Shown here piece by piece: positions 10,801 through 19,765 of a stretch of DNA of 64,000 nucleotides. The stretch's first letter is position 1. Each line of letters starts with the position of its first letter. The translations under genes were made by a program, and so were the position numbers. Below the pieces are notes generated by a model, which made no database searches, was not told where the DNA came from, and was given only the letters and a program-made list of their open reading frames with translations. The DNA is from Hysterangium stoloniferum (lineage: Eukaryota > Basidiomycota > Agaricomycetes > Hysterangiales > Hysterangiaceae), in assembly GCA_015178975.1 (NCBI GenBank), contig WHVD01000176.1:98024-162023 (forward strand), written 5' to 3'.

Positions 10801-11830
10801 TAGGAGCTCCTGTTCATGCACAGGATAGTTCTGTTGAGCCGAGTTGAATTTCCCAGACCAAAAGGACACCACAGCCGCTTTTTGAAAGTCGTCCCCTTGG
10901 CTGAGAATGCCACTCGCTCCTGTTAAGGAAGCGTCAGTTACCAAATTAATAGTGGAATGGCCTGGTGAGTAATCTAATGCAATGTGATACTTGTCACGAT
11001 GAGACTGAACAATCTGCTTAACCTCTTCGAAGGCACGTTGCTCAGTTGCGCCCCACCTCCATGGTCTGTTTACCCCTGTCTGATTAGCCAGGATGGCCAT
11101 CAGGATTCTTACCCCTTCACAGTTGTTCGCAAGGTATCCTACTGCCCCCAAAAACCCAGCCAACAGTAACTTGTTCGTCGGAATTTTCCAGTTCGTGACT
11201 GAGTCCACCTTATGGGGGTCCATTTTTATCCCTTTATCATTGACCACATGACCTAGAACTCGCAATTCAGGAGCAAATAAGTGCATTTTGTCGACAGCCA
11301 GGTATAGCTTCTCTTGATGGAGCACCTTAAACACGGTATGTAAATGCTTCACATGATCGCCAATGGAATCTGAATATACGACTATATCATCCAGATAGAC
11401 ATCCATGAAAACGCCAATGTAAGGAGCGAATAGGTGGTTCATCAACGTCTGGTATGTGGACGACCCATTGCAATCGCCAATCTGTAATGTTAAGCTTTCC
11501 ATAGTGCCATCTGGAGAGGTAAACAATGTCCGATGGACATGCTCTGGCACCACTCGAATCTGCTCGTATGCATCCTTTCCATCTATTAGACTCCGATACT
11601 TATGCCGCACAATGTTCCTTAGAATGGCTTCAATATCCGGCAAGGGTGTAGCCAGCTTATACGTGTTAGCATTCTGCTCACGTTTATCCACTACCGTGCG
11701 AATCCGCAGCTTTCCATCAGCTTTTGGAGGCTTAGGAATGATGAGCATAGGACATGCGTTTGTACCTGTGGCTACCTGCCATCTCCCATTCCTCAGGTAC
11801 ACTGTTTTCTTTTCCTGCCATAGAGCCCTC
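7888..11830 (-). pseudogene. pol: Gypsy B pol, RT to C-terminus (cut 5' by solo LTR)
   Basis: Long minus-strand frame entering at 11830 just after the inserted LTR; the uninterrupted ORF from its first start at 11802 is 1304 codons. Domains in order: RT with VVDKREQNA, PLPDIEAIL and the catalytic VYLDDIVVYSD box; RNase H (NLVTDASLTGASG, PVHEQELLAIVESLKR, ICTDHKGIEYIL, NTFADALSR); integrase zinc finger (HAHSILAHLG...CRSCSVC) and core (GVDFVGPLL, ISDRDSLF, HPQTDGATERANRT); then a chromo-like segment (WVVEIILAHSGKG...LFEVLWNTGEKTWLPYKEA). About 270 further residues follow that are basic and low in complexity, ending in an acidic tail. This half is intact, but protease and RT are separated by the insertion at 11831-13125, so the whole pol is broken. 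Confidence 0.93.
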
Positions 11831-12139
11831 TGTGAGGTATCAGCTTTATCTCATAATATTCTCTTAATTTTCTTTGAATTATTTAATATTTTCTCGAATT
11901 TCTATTGTATTTTTATTATGTTTATTGTGATAAATAGGCCTTATTCCTTTTAACTTCGCATAAATAATAGCATATATGAACTCATATTATGCTATTATAT
12001 CTTAGTTAATTTATTATAATTTTTAACTAATTATTTATATTTTATTTACTTAGTTATTACCTTTCGGCACCTTGTGCAGCTAGTTTGCGCATTTTTGGAG
12101 TCATGTGACGTATTACATAAGCCTCCAGTGTCGAGATGT

Positions 12140-12199
12140 CACAAAGGTCACGAATGTGACTACCCGAGTCACACAAGTCACGAACGTGACTACCCGAGT
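12140..12199. repeat. Two-copy 30-bp tandem repeat in the solo LTR
   Basis: Two 30-base units (12140-12169 and 12170-12199), each containing GTGACTACCCGAGTCAC-like sequence with a few differences. They lie in the presumed U3 part, where short direct repeats often hold enhancer elements. Role not shown. Confidence 0.75.
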
Positions 12200-12410
12200 C
12201 ATTATTAGGTTCCGCCGACTCATCATTTGCTCCCGTCCCGGGACCGCGGCCTTGAACCTTCATGTTCAAGCAAGAGGTTAGAACCCTTGTCTCAGAGAAG
12301 GGAATCACATGTTAAACAAAGGGTAAATAATGAGTAGAATGTGAGGTCATTATGATCTCACTAATGACCTCATAAACTAAATAGTTAGCTAATCATTGAG
12401 TTAGCAAAAT

Positions 12411-12440
12411 GTATATAAGGAGGGCCAAGTTTCCAATAAA
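12411..12440 (+). promoter_or_regulatory. TATA box and polyadenylation-like signal in the solo LTR
   Basis: TATATAA at 12412-12418 and AATAAA at 12435-12440, spaced as in a compact LTR promoter/R region. They give the likely transcription direction (plus). Transcription itself is inferred. Confidence 0.45.
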
Positions 12441-13125
12441 ACCAATCTATCTCACACATATTTTACAGTACAGCACAGAAGCTTACCTCATCATCCTAAG
12501 GACAATAATAGCCTTAGTCTGATACACTCACTGCAAGCACCTACACTGGCAGCATCTTGAATCTTTGTCAGCAACTCTTGGACTTAGCTAATCATCTAAG
12601 TTCCCCAGCCTGACAGCTACCCTTTAGGCTTATTAATTAGATAATAAACCTAATAAGTATCTAAGTATCCTTACTGAAATCCCTGCCAATACTAGATTAC
12701 TCAAGGCCCAGCCCTAAGTTTATTGAATTAATCAAGTACAAGCACTCAGATAATCCAATACAATTTATTTTCTCTATTAATAAATTATTTAACACCTTGT
12801 TAAATAACTATTAATAGTTACAAATAAGCATACAAGAATCCGAAGCTCTTATATCAAGTCTCTGCCAAGGTACTGAGCATATATTCAGCTTCCAGCCCCT
12901 ATTCTCAAGGAATAGTTCTTGTATTTGCTAAAAGAGTCATACACAGTTCTATTGAACCTTTCAATAATCAAAATAAGCATTGATTTGAGTTGTTTAAGCT
13001 TCATAGCGCAGCTCATTAATCTATCAGTATTTAAATTACTGGACCTTTGCTTGTTTTATTGTTGAAGCTCTGTGACACTATAGCATATATTGAGCTATCT
13101 AAGAGAATCCCCTGAATACATTACA

Positions 13126-14533
13126 CCCTCATTGCTTCTGGACACTTAGAAGGCTGCCATGAATAGATTTTACCCTCGTCAATTATTGGAATGGTATGAT
13201 TCACTGCCCGTAGTGGAGGCAGCCCTGTCAGTGCAGTGTCTGGGTCTAAGTCCGCTGCTTCAGCTCGCAATTCAGCCTTTAAACTATCAAGCTCATCCTC
13301 GAAAACTTCAGCAACGGCGGACCGCAGTGTCTCAACAGCGTCTCCTTCCATTGGTAGTGGCTGGCTAGACCCAATGTTAACTCTTGTAGGATTCAAGCCT
13401 AGCATCACTCTATGTTGAAAAATAAACAGGGTTCCTAAAATCAAATCATAGGAATCGAGATTGGCGACATCAAAACGACGTGAACAATTTATGTTCTGGT
13501 ATACAAACTGAGCAGTCGCCGAATAATTGATTTTCGATCTCGACCCGTGAACAGCCAATTGCACAGTGAGTGGTTTGAGCAGTGGATTCTTAGTAACTCC
13601 TAGCTGATCAACCAACGTCATGGACATAAAATCTGCGAGTGACCCACTATCAATTAGGGCTTTCACAGGTCGTCCATTTATGAATGCTTCAATGACAACT
13701 GGCTTGGGCAGCCACCGAGTAAAATCCTTGGGCTGCATTGAAGTATGCTTGACTGTCTCAATACCTTCATTTTTTAATTGACTCCGTTTAGGTCCTAATG
13801 TTTTCCTCCTGGTGACATGGGCAGCATTTGCGAAAACAATAGGTTCCGACGACTCCTCCTGGGATACTGCCCGAGTCAATATATCAGGTACGGTCCACCC
13901 CTCATGCTGTAAATGGTCGGTTGTCACAGTATATCTTTTCCGTAATTCCCGATTGTGAATCTCATAGACCCCTGCAGTAAAGGAAACTCGGAATCGCTGC
14001 CGCTCCACTCCATTTACATCATTAAAAACACTTGTCTTATAGTAGACTCGGAAACGGAGATCCAGAAGATTGCACATCGCCCCTTGACAATACCTTCGAA
14101 ACGCTGGCATATCTTCAGCAAAACCAGGTATGTGCTCCTCATAGACGGCCTCTATTTTATCATCCATGTTCTCATTCAGCCTGACCACAGACCATGGCAT
14201 AAACAGAGGTATGTCCGTGTGGATCTCGTCCCATATCCGAAGTCCCAATTCTTCTGTATATACCCTAAACCGGGCTTCAGGATTAATTCCCTCCTGCAGT
14301 GCTTCTTCAGGTGGAAAGTACTCCTTCAGGGCTTCGAGAAGATACTGCATTGGACTATTTCCCTCTATTCCCGGTGGGTCCTCATCCTCTATTGGCTCCC
14401 ATTGGGCAGTTCCTCCTGCCATTGGGATAGCATTGCTAACTACTTGCGCAATTTCCCAGTCACCACTGAACAGGGCTTGTTTTGTAATCGCCATATATAA
14501 GTGGGGTTGTAAAAGATCCACGATTTCACACAC
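13126..14533 (-). pseudogene. Gypsy B protease-containing pol N-terminal region
   Basis: Minus-strand frame from about 14533 (upstream stop near 14568) to the inserted LTR. The first ~270 residues are an unrecognised Gag-like or linker domain. A retropepsin-like domain follows: VVIEAFINGRPVKALIDSGS with the active-site DSG, then later DVANLDSYDLILGTLFI. The last codons, PIIDEGKIYSWQPSKCPEAMR, would continue directly into the RT frame on the other side of the solo LTR. A frameshift near 14565 separates it from the upstream gag frame: the gag frame continues through 14664-14566 and the pol frame takes over at about FQVSFDGTHW. Whether that shift is programmed or a mutation cannot be told from one copy. 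Confidence 0.85.
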
Positions 14534-14685
14534 CCAATGTGTACCATCGAACGAGACCTGAAATCATTCTGTGTGTCGCATTCCCGCTGCCATAGACTCA
14601 AGTCGCGAAAAATGTGTACAACAACGCTGTTGTATAATCCTTGCCACTGTAACATGGTCTGCACAGTCGTCGGTGAGATTTTTCC

Positions 14686-16293
14686 CTAACCATTCAGGTC
14701 ATTCACGATGCTTTGAGCAACAGTAAATCCTGGTTCCCGACATATAATTTTGCTAATTTGAAGAGGATCCCCAGGTATGACGTTGTCTCTCACCCTGAAG
14801 TCTTCCACCGAATAGGACACCTCGAACCGTGTCAGCGGATTTTGACCCTCAGCTATGGCAGTATCAGGCCCAAAATATTCAGTGATCGATCTCTGCAGCC
14901 AGGTGGCATAAATTTGATCGTGTAAGTTATTGAACTCCTGTTGTGTCTCTTCATCCTTAAACACGAATGAGGCCATATGTAGTTGTAACTCTGCCCGTTC
15001 CTTCTTTCTTTCCAAATTGGTAAGTCGTTTTACTCGGACAGATCCAGCAGACACCGTTACCCCTTTTTTTGGTGCCGACACGAACTTCCCGTGGGGACAG
15101 TTGCGGGATTCGTGACCCTCATTCTTGCATGAGAAACACCGCCCCTCTGCTCGAAGTTGATTCATCTCACTCTGACTTAATTTAGGATGTGGTTCGAGAG
15201 TGGTACCCCTTGGTCCAGATGGCTGGGAGTGGTAACTTTTCACCCCTTGGGTATCCATCTTCTGCCCGGTCTGACTCACTAAATCTTTCTTTGGGGGCCA
15301 TATCTGAGGTGATCGGGACGCTGTGTTTTCCCTCCTCCCTTTTTCAGCCAGTCGAAATTCTTGTGCAGCCTCAAACTGGGTAGCCGTTTTGGTAAGTTTC
15401 TTCCATGACGTATTGTCAGGATTGAGCCCATTATCTAACCATTTTTCTTTAATATAGTCATATGCCCCATCCCAGACAATTTGCTTGAGTTGTCGCTCGT
15501 GGATATCAGGAAACCTTCTAGCGTTGTTTTCGACATCTCGTGCAAAATCACGAAAACACTTTCTACCCTGCCTGGTGGATGTTAGTTGCTTTCGCAGATG
15601 CACCTTATAATCGGCAGGAAAGCAGTAATCGAATAGGCCATCGTAGGCAGCCTTCAAGGTCCACTTCCGTTTGCTCAACGCTACATGCTTCATATAGAAG
15701 GAGCTTGCCTTTCCATCAAGGAAGTATATGATCAATTTCACCGCCCACTTGCGATCGAACCCGTTGATCTCTGCCCAGAGATCATAAGCATATATAAATG
15801 CTTCGAGAATGTCAAGTTCAGCAGTGCCTGTATAGATCACAGCTTGCTTAGTCTTAACTCCAGCAAGCAGCTTCTTGGTTCGTTTCGCCTCAGCCTTGGA
15901 CCGTTTGCATTTGACCTGTCTTACGCGCTGAGAGCTAGGTGAGTTTTTCTTTCTATGCTTCCTTCTTGTTTCAGAGTGACTTAGGGGAGCACCTTCCGAT
16001 CCTGATCCAGACTCAGGGGAGTCGGTGCTACGTTCGCTGGCTGACGAATCTGACTCAGTTGAAATGCTATCTGACGACTCATCGTCTCCATCGCTAGACG
16101 ATGAGCTGCTTGAATGAGATGGTGGTCCGAATTTCCCTTGCCCTCCTACTGCAAAGTACCCACCCTCTGGCACTTGCGAAGGCTCCCGTACATAACGGCT
16201 AGTAACTTTCTTGGGCTTCCGCTCTTTCTGCGGCGGACTATTCTGCATTTCGCTCCCTTTGTACAGGTTCTTCAAGGGACGCTCGCCTTCCAT
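14686..16293 (-). CDS. gag: Gypsy B Gag with CCHC zinc knuckle
   Basis: 535-codon minus-strand ORF starting 40 bases inside the right LTR. The N-terminus is basic, followed by a Ser/Asp/Glu-rich low-complexity tract (roughly residues 60-110). A capsid-like central region contains LDILEAFIYAYDLWAEINGF and FRDFARDVENNARRFPDI, the hydrophobic and acidic pattern of retrotransposon gag domains. A single CX2CX4HX4C knuckle (CFSCKNEGHESRNC, near residue 390) marks nucleocapsid. The ORF ends at a TAG followed by GGA, after which the same frame stays open for about 40 more codons. The ORF is intact in this copy. Confidence 0.9.
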   Translation of the reverse strand: MEGERPLKNLYKGSEMQNSPPQKERKPKKVTSRYVREPSQVPEGGYFAVGGQGKFGPPSHSSSSSSSDGDDESSDSISTESDSSASERSTDSPESGSGSEGAPLSHSETRRKHRKKNSPSSQRVRQVKCKRSKAEAKRTKKLLAGVKTKQAVIYTGTAELDILEAFIYAYDLWAEINGFDRKWAVKLIIYFLDGKASSFYMKHVALSKRKWTLKAAYDGLFDYCFPADYKVHLRKQLTSTRQGRKCFRDFARDVENNARRFPDIHERQLKQIVWDGAYDYIKEKWLDNGLNPDNTSWKKLTKTATQFEAAQEFRLAEKGRRENTASRSPQIWPPKKDLVSQTGQKMDTQGVKSYHSQPSGPRGTTLEPHPKLSQSEMNQLRAEGRCFSCKNEGHESRNCPHGKFVSAPKKGVTVSAGSVRVKRLTNLERKKERAELQLHMASFVFKDEETQQEFNNLHDQIYATWLQRSITEYFGPDTAIAEGQNPLTRFEVSYSVEDFRVRDNVIPGDPLQISKIICREPGFTVAQSIVNDLNG

Positions 16294-16332
16294 TCTTTCC
16301 TTCCCTTTGCGGGTAACCGCCCTAGTCTTCGA

Positions 16333-16560
16333 TGGTAAGGGGTAAAGAGAAGACGCTGGAAGTTTTCGATCATTAGAGGGTTTCAGACGTATAAGAGGTT
16401 GTCAGGGAACGTAGCTTAGGAGGGCTAGCATAAATAGGTGAACCCCCCATTAGTTAGGGGGGTCTTTTTTCGAATTGGAGCCTATTCCTACTCTGTGCGT
16501 TCCGCTTCGTAAAGAGCTCAACTGAAGGATTACGCTATCTATAAAGCCGAACCTTACACA
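16333..16560 (-). repeat. Right LTR of gypsy B (minus orientation)
   Basis: 228 bp that read on the minus strand from TGTGTAAGG (16560) to CCTTACCA (16333), then the 24-base leader segment to 16310 and gag at 16293. It is correctly oriented as the 5' LTR of the minus-strand gag-pol. It is the reverse complement of 7551-7778. Confidence 0.9.
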
Positions 16561-16663
16561 AGCAGGGATCTACAGGCGGTATAGGTATTCGTAAGAAGGC
16601 GACTCGCCCGATATCGGATTTTACGCGGGTAAGATGGTCTTCATTCAAATGATTTCAGCATGC

Positions 16664-17386
16664 AATGAAAGGCCATCATCAGAAGCGTACATGCCTCAAG
16701 AGATCCACCCCCTCTTGAACGATTCTGCTCAATTGCCGCACAGTCAGCCGTTCGTCAAGCTGCCCAGTCGTCGTCAATTCCTCGGGAGCGAACACGACCA
16801 TTTCGGCAACTCTTTGGTACTCCTCCACACGTCGCGTGTAGTACAAGCACTTTCCAATCACAATGGACATCTCGGTGCCGTACAGTAGCTTCGTCCCGAT
16901 CCGCTCTAGTGCCAGACCACAAAAGTAACCGGGGCCGACTTCAACGTCCGTTGAATTACGAATAACGGGTTCGGCCCACCTAGTCATGGCGTCGCTTTCA
17001 AAGTCGGACAAGCCTTCCTCAATCACTAACGATTCCAGTAAGCCTTGCGGCGGTTCTATGCAAGCTGCAAAACCACGGCACTAAACGGAAAAAAAAAAAA
17101 GTTCGACACGTTGGAGTCGATCCCCGAAACAAAATATTAACATAGAATTTGTTGAATTCATGAATTAAGTGTGTTTTTGTTGATTGGTATATGTTTGTTA
17201 TGATTTGGTTTATGGTAACAGAGGCCGTGATTTGTTTTATTACATCCCCACAGTCCCTGGAGTATATCCTGAAAATGACTTTCGAGGACTGCGATCCGTT
17301 GAGATTCCAGGGAAACAGGAGAGATCACTCTGGGGTAGCTCTTCGACATGGTCAGGGTGACTAGGTACTACCTTCTGGTCAGACAT
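16664..17386 (-). pseudogene. 5EX family copy B (exons 1-2 only)
   Basis: Exon 1 starts at ATG 17386 (MSDQKVVPSHPDHVEELP) and has a frameshift soon after. The downstream part still shows ALESQRIAVLESHFQDIL-like sequence. Exon 2 (about 17085-16679) is open: VIRNSTDVEVGPGY, CGLALERIGTKLLYG, LTVRQLSRIVQEGVDLLRHV. The exon 2 splice donor is lost (ATGATG instead of GTAAAC). Exons 3-5 are missing; the next sequence in that direction is gypsy B. A run of 12 A lies in intron 1 (17089-17100). Product unknown; see copy C for the gene model. Confidence 0.75.
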
Positions 17387-17399
17387 GGGACACGTGAGA

Positions 17400-18689
17400 T
17401 ATAGACAAGAGGCGTGTCACAAGAATGGAGAGGGAATCGTTGACAAGGTTCCTCAAGCTTTTTCTATGTGTGAGACACCGCTTTGAATGTAGTTCAAATT
17501 GCCAAATAACACTGGTCTACTAAGTCACTGCCCGCCTTCACAAGTACTGTTAGCCGAGATGACCTTTAAACGCCGAGAGTCAAAACATAGCATTATGACC
17601 ACTGTAAATGCAGAAAATAATACATTAATTATAATAGATAAACTGCAAAGACAAAGGCTGTGAAGTATGTGCTACACGGGTCTGTTCTCTTCATCTGAAA
17701 TTTCTGTGCATATCGACAAGGGACTTTGAACTTCGCGTTCATGCAAACATCAGTCAGAGAACCCTTTTCATTCCATCCTTCTGCCGACGTACCGAGCCGT
17801 GCGGCCGAGTTGGGTTCCGCCATCCTCCGGCTCTTTCATTCCTTTTATGAAAAAAGAAATAGAATGGGCTATACTTCGATTAAAAGTCATGACAGAAAAG
17901 GAGAAGCAAGAACGCTTATGATGAACCCACGTGAAAAGTAATTACGGCAGACTCTTCGCTGGAAGCCCACCCTTTGTCGTTTAATAAATCGACCTATTTC
18001 ATTTACACGGACATCATGATCTGAGGAACTTCAATTATGTCATATTTTCGGGAAAATCCTTATACCTCTTCCTCCATATTTATCACTATCCATATTTTCC
18101 ATATTATCACGATCCATATTACTCACATTATCACTACCCAAATCTCTCAAGTTATCGCTATCCCTAACCCTGTCAAAATCTGCAATCTCCCCGTTATGTC
18201 TAGGAGTCTAACGACAGATTATTCCCTGGAATATCATTTATGCAAGTACTGTTGGATGCGTATTACTCACGTTATGGTTAACATTGGAAATGAGCGAAGA
18301 AACAACTCAATCCTAATGAGAGATGATAATTCCTTCTTCAGGAAAAATCTATGGTCGGTAAGAGTCCATTAATTGCACTCAAGGAGAATGTACATGAGCT
18401 ATAAAACTCAATTTATCATGGCTTGTACGATATAAGTGGGGCGTGATCCATTTTTGAGCACCCTGAAAGCAGAAGTTGAGGGAAAGGACCTAATATGTGC
18501 AACTTCAACATCATCAGTCCTCTAAGTGGTACAATTTTCAGTCGATTCCAATGCTTCAAAGTGATGAATAAGCTTACAGGATCATAAAAATATAATGGAA
18601 TTCAGGAGAGATATAAGACGCAAAAGCGACGGATGACACACGGATATAATACATGGTACACAGTCCATTGCTATATCACTCAACCTTTT
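17400..18689. other. AT-rich repeated spacer with degenerate TATCAC repeats
   Basis: No credible gene. It holds the 5' flank of the 5EX copy (17400-17600), a segment shared with about 23190-23990, 28900-29400, 37300-37760 and 49850-50560, and at 18070-18170 a degenerate tandem of short TATCACTACCCATAT-like units. The same degenerate repeat occurs near 23990-24090, 28760-28870, 32890-32960, 38380-38470, 49900-49980 and 56540-56600. 18400-18689 shows nothing recognisable. Confidence 0.6.
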
Positions 18690-18945
18690 TAGTCTCGGCC
18701 TCCTCTGCAGTCAACACTTGTACATGATCTCTCGGGAACCGAACCTCCCATTCCTTGTTCTCCGTCTCCACCACACACCCTCAACGCCAGAACAGGATCG
18801 TCAGTCCCCAAAATAGCAACAATCTCCCCTTCAAGCAACGCCCACCTCCACGTGGTCTTTTGTATTGAATGAAAAACCAGCCCTTGCAAACACAAGCTTA
18901 CTACGGCCAATGACTTGCTCGTTCGGAAGTTGATTGGGTGAGGCG
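18690..18945 (-). pseudogene. PEX13: PEX13 SH3-domain fragment (left arm)
   Basis: Minus strand, starting at the junction near 18945. NQLPNEQVI and KLVFARAGFSFNTKDHVEV begin the fragment, then GEIVAILGTDDP and, in another frame, VETENKEWEVRFPRDHVQVL, ending at LTAEEAETKKV. This is the C-terminal SH3 domain of the peroxisomal membrane protein Pex13, which binds Pex14 and Pex5 during matrix protein import. At least two frameshifts break it. The N-terminal half of the same gene is 0.35 kb away on the opposite strand (19290-19765), so the gene is split by an inversion. The mirror copy is 28001-28257. Confidence 0.85.
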
Positions 18946-19270
18946 TTGTTCACGCCGCCACCACATACACCATTACAATCGATCCAGCCTGTTGTAATGC
19001 CTCGACGTACAAGCTCTATCAGTTAGCTCGCAAGCAACACTGGGTCAGCGATTGCTCGACGAGGTTCGGTTCGTGGAAATAGACCTCGTCGCGGACTTTG
19101 AACGGACAAGTTTGGGTTTAGCGAGATTGGGAGAGTGGGAGAGTAAGACGACGTCATCCGATATGGAGCCTATCAATAATGCGATGGGTGTGAAAAGCGC
19201 AACTATTACCGTGGATGGTGGTTGTACGAAGATCGTTGGGAAGAAAGGGAAGCCCGACAGATGATAATGA
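18946..19270 (+). pseudogene. Companion segment H, left part (unrecognised coding remnant)
   Basis: Plus-strand reading is protein-like: VVHAAATYTITIDPACCNAS and KLYQLARKQHWVSDC in one frame, then FVEIDLVADFERTSLGLARL, WESKTTSSDMEPINNAMGV and TITVDGGCTKIVGKKGKPDR, ending in a stop at 19264. It always lies next to PEX13 sequence in this window (also 25480-25740, 27640-28000, 34380-34620, 36500-36790, 54300-54600, 57790-58090). In the order restored by undoing the inversion its 3' end lies just upstream of the PEX13 N-terminal part. It may be a neighbouring host gene or a 5' part of the same locus. Function unknown. Confidence 0.5.
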
Positions 19271-19289
19271 CTGTGGATAGGAAGGAAAT

Positions 19290-19765
19290 GAAGTCGAAGA
19301 TGCCGAGCTTGATTTGGGCCCACAAGCACATACGTCGAGTGGATTCAGCCACCCATCAATCCGAATAACCCCACACTCACACATTCGCGCTCATTCCGAC
19401 CATAGTGCAGACATTCGGATGTTGTTCCCAGATTCTCGAAAGGATGTATATGGCTACACATTCGTCGTTCTTCGCTATGGTCGGTGTGGCGGAGCAGGTG
19501 GGCAGCTGCGGAATGCATTGGGTAGCGTTTTGGGGCCGTTTGAGATGAGTAGGTGGTTTCGTGGGCTCATTACGGGCCGGCCAGTGAATGACGGCGGAAT
19601 ATCCGATGAATTCAGTTAGTACCTCGCCCGTTCACCAGGTAGCCCCCCTCCCGACCCCAACGCCCGGAAACCCTCCAAAAAGCCGCTCATCTTCTTCCTC
19701 ACACTGTTTAACATTCCCATCCCCATGTACCGTCTCATTGGCAGCCATGCCGCCCGCTTGCCCCC
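19290..19765 (+). pseudogene. PEX13: PEX13 N-terminal/membrane fragment (left arm)
   Basis: Plus strand: PTSTYVEWIQPPINPNNPTL, then (frame change) MYMATHSSFFAMVGVAEQ and QLRNALGSVLG, then LITGRPVNDGGISDEF, a stop, and RSPGSPPPDPNARKPSKKPL leading into the transmembrane stretch. These are the Pex13 family N-terminal region. The fragment breaks at RLPP near 19765, where unrelated H sequence starts. The missing continuation (SH3) is at 18945-18690 on the other strand. Several frameshifts and stops; not functional. Confidence 0.85.

Larger units (their letters stand above)
11831..13125 (+). mobile_element. Solo LTR (1295 bp) inserted in gypsy B pol
   Basis: Begins TGTGAGGTATCAGC at 11831 and ends TACATTACA at 13125. 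It is flanked on both sides by the 5-bp target duplication CCCTC (11826-11830 and 13126-13130), which makes the boundaries certain. Pol reading frames resume on both sides (minus strand EAMR before, LWQEKKTVYLRNG after). There is no internal coding region, so it is a solo LTR. Plus orientation is favoured because a TATA box and AATAAA occur in order at 12412-12440. It contains a two-copy 30-bp repeat. Confidence 0.93.
7551..16560 (-). mobile_element. Ty3/gypsy-like element B with inverted terminal LTRs
   Basis: A 9-kb unit with gag (16293-14686), protease region (14533-13126) and RT-RNase H-integrase (11830-7888), all on the minus strand, and a 1.3-kb solo LTR inserted in pol. Both ends are the same 228-bp LTR-like sequence, each bounded by TGTGTAAGG and CCTTACCA, but in opposite orientation (7551-7778 plus, 16333-16560 minus). 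A normal gypsy element has direct LTRs. A further 24 bases inside each end, GACTAGGG[T/C]GGTTACCCGC in the core, are also inverted copies, so each end is LTR plus leader. Flanking bases (ATCAA left, AGCAG right) are not a target duplication. The best explanations are recombination between two oppositely oriented insertions, or an unusual element type. Confidence 0.8.

Noticed and set aside
14713-14925. Plus-strand frame reading FANLKRIPR, resembling the FPNFKRIPRP motif of gypsy A
   Set aside because: It lies on the antisense strand of the intact gag ORF and the match is short; treated as coincidence.
7888-16293. A DNA transposon of the Ginger type (gypsy-like integrase with terminal inverted repeats)
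   Set aside because: A full RT, RNase H, protease and zinc-knuckle Gag are present, which Ginger elements lack; kept only as a distant comparison.
19045-19329. Minus-strand ORF with hydrophobic stretches opposite the H segment
   Set aside because: The plus-strand reading is more protein-like and agrees with the inferred ancestral order next to PEX13.
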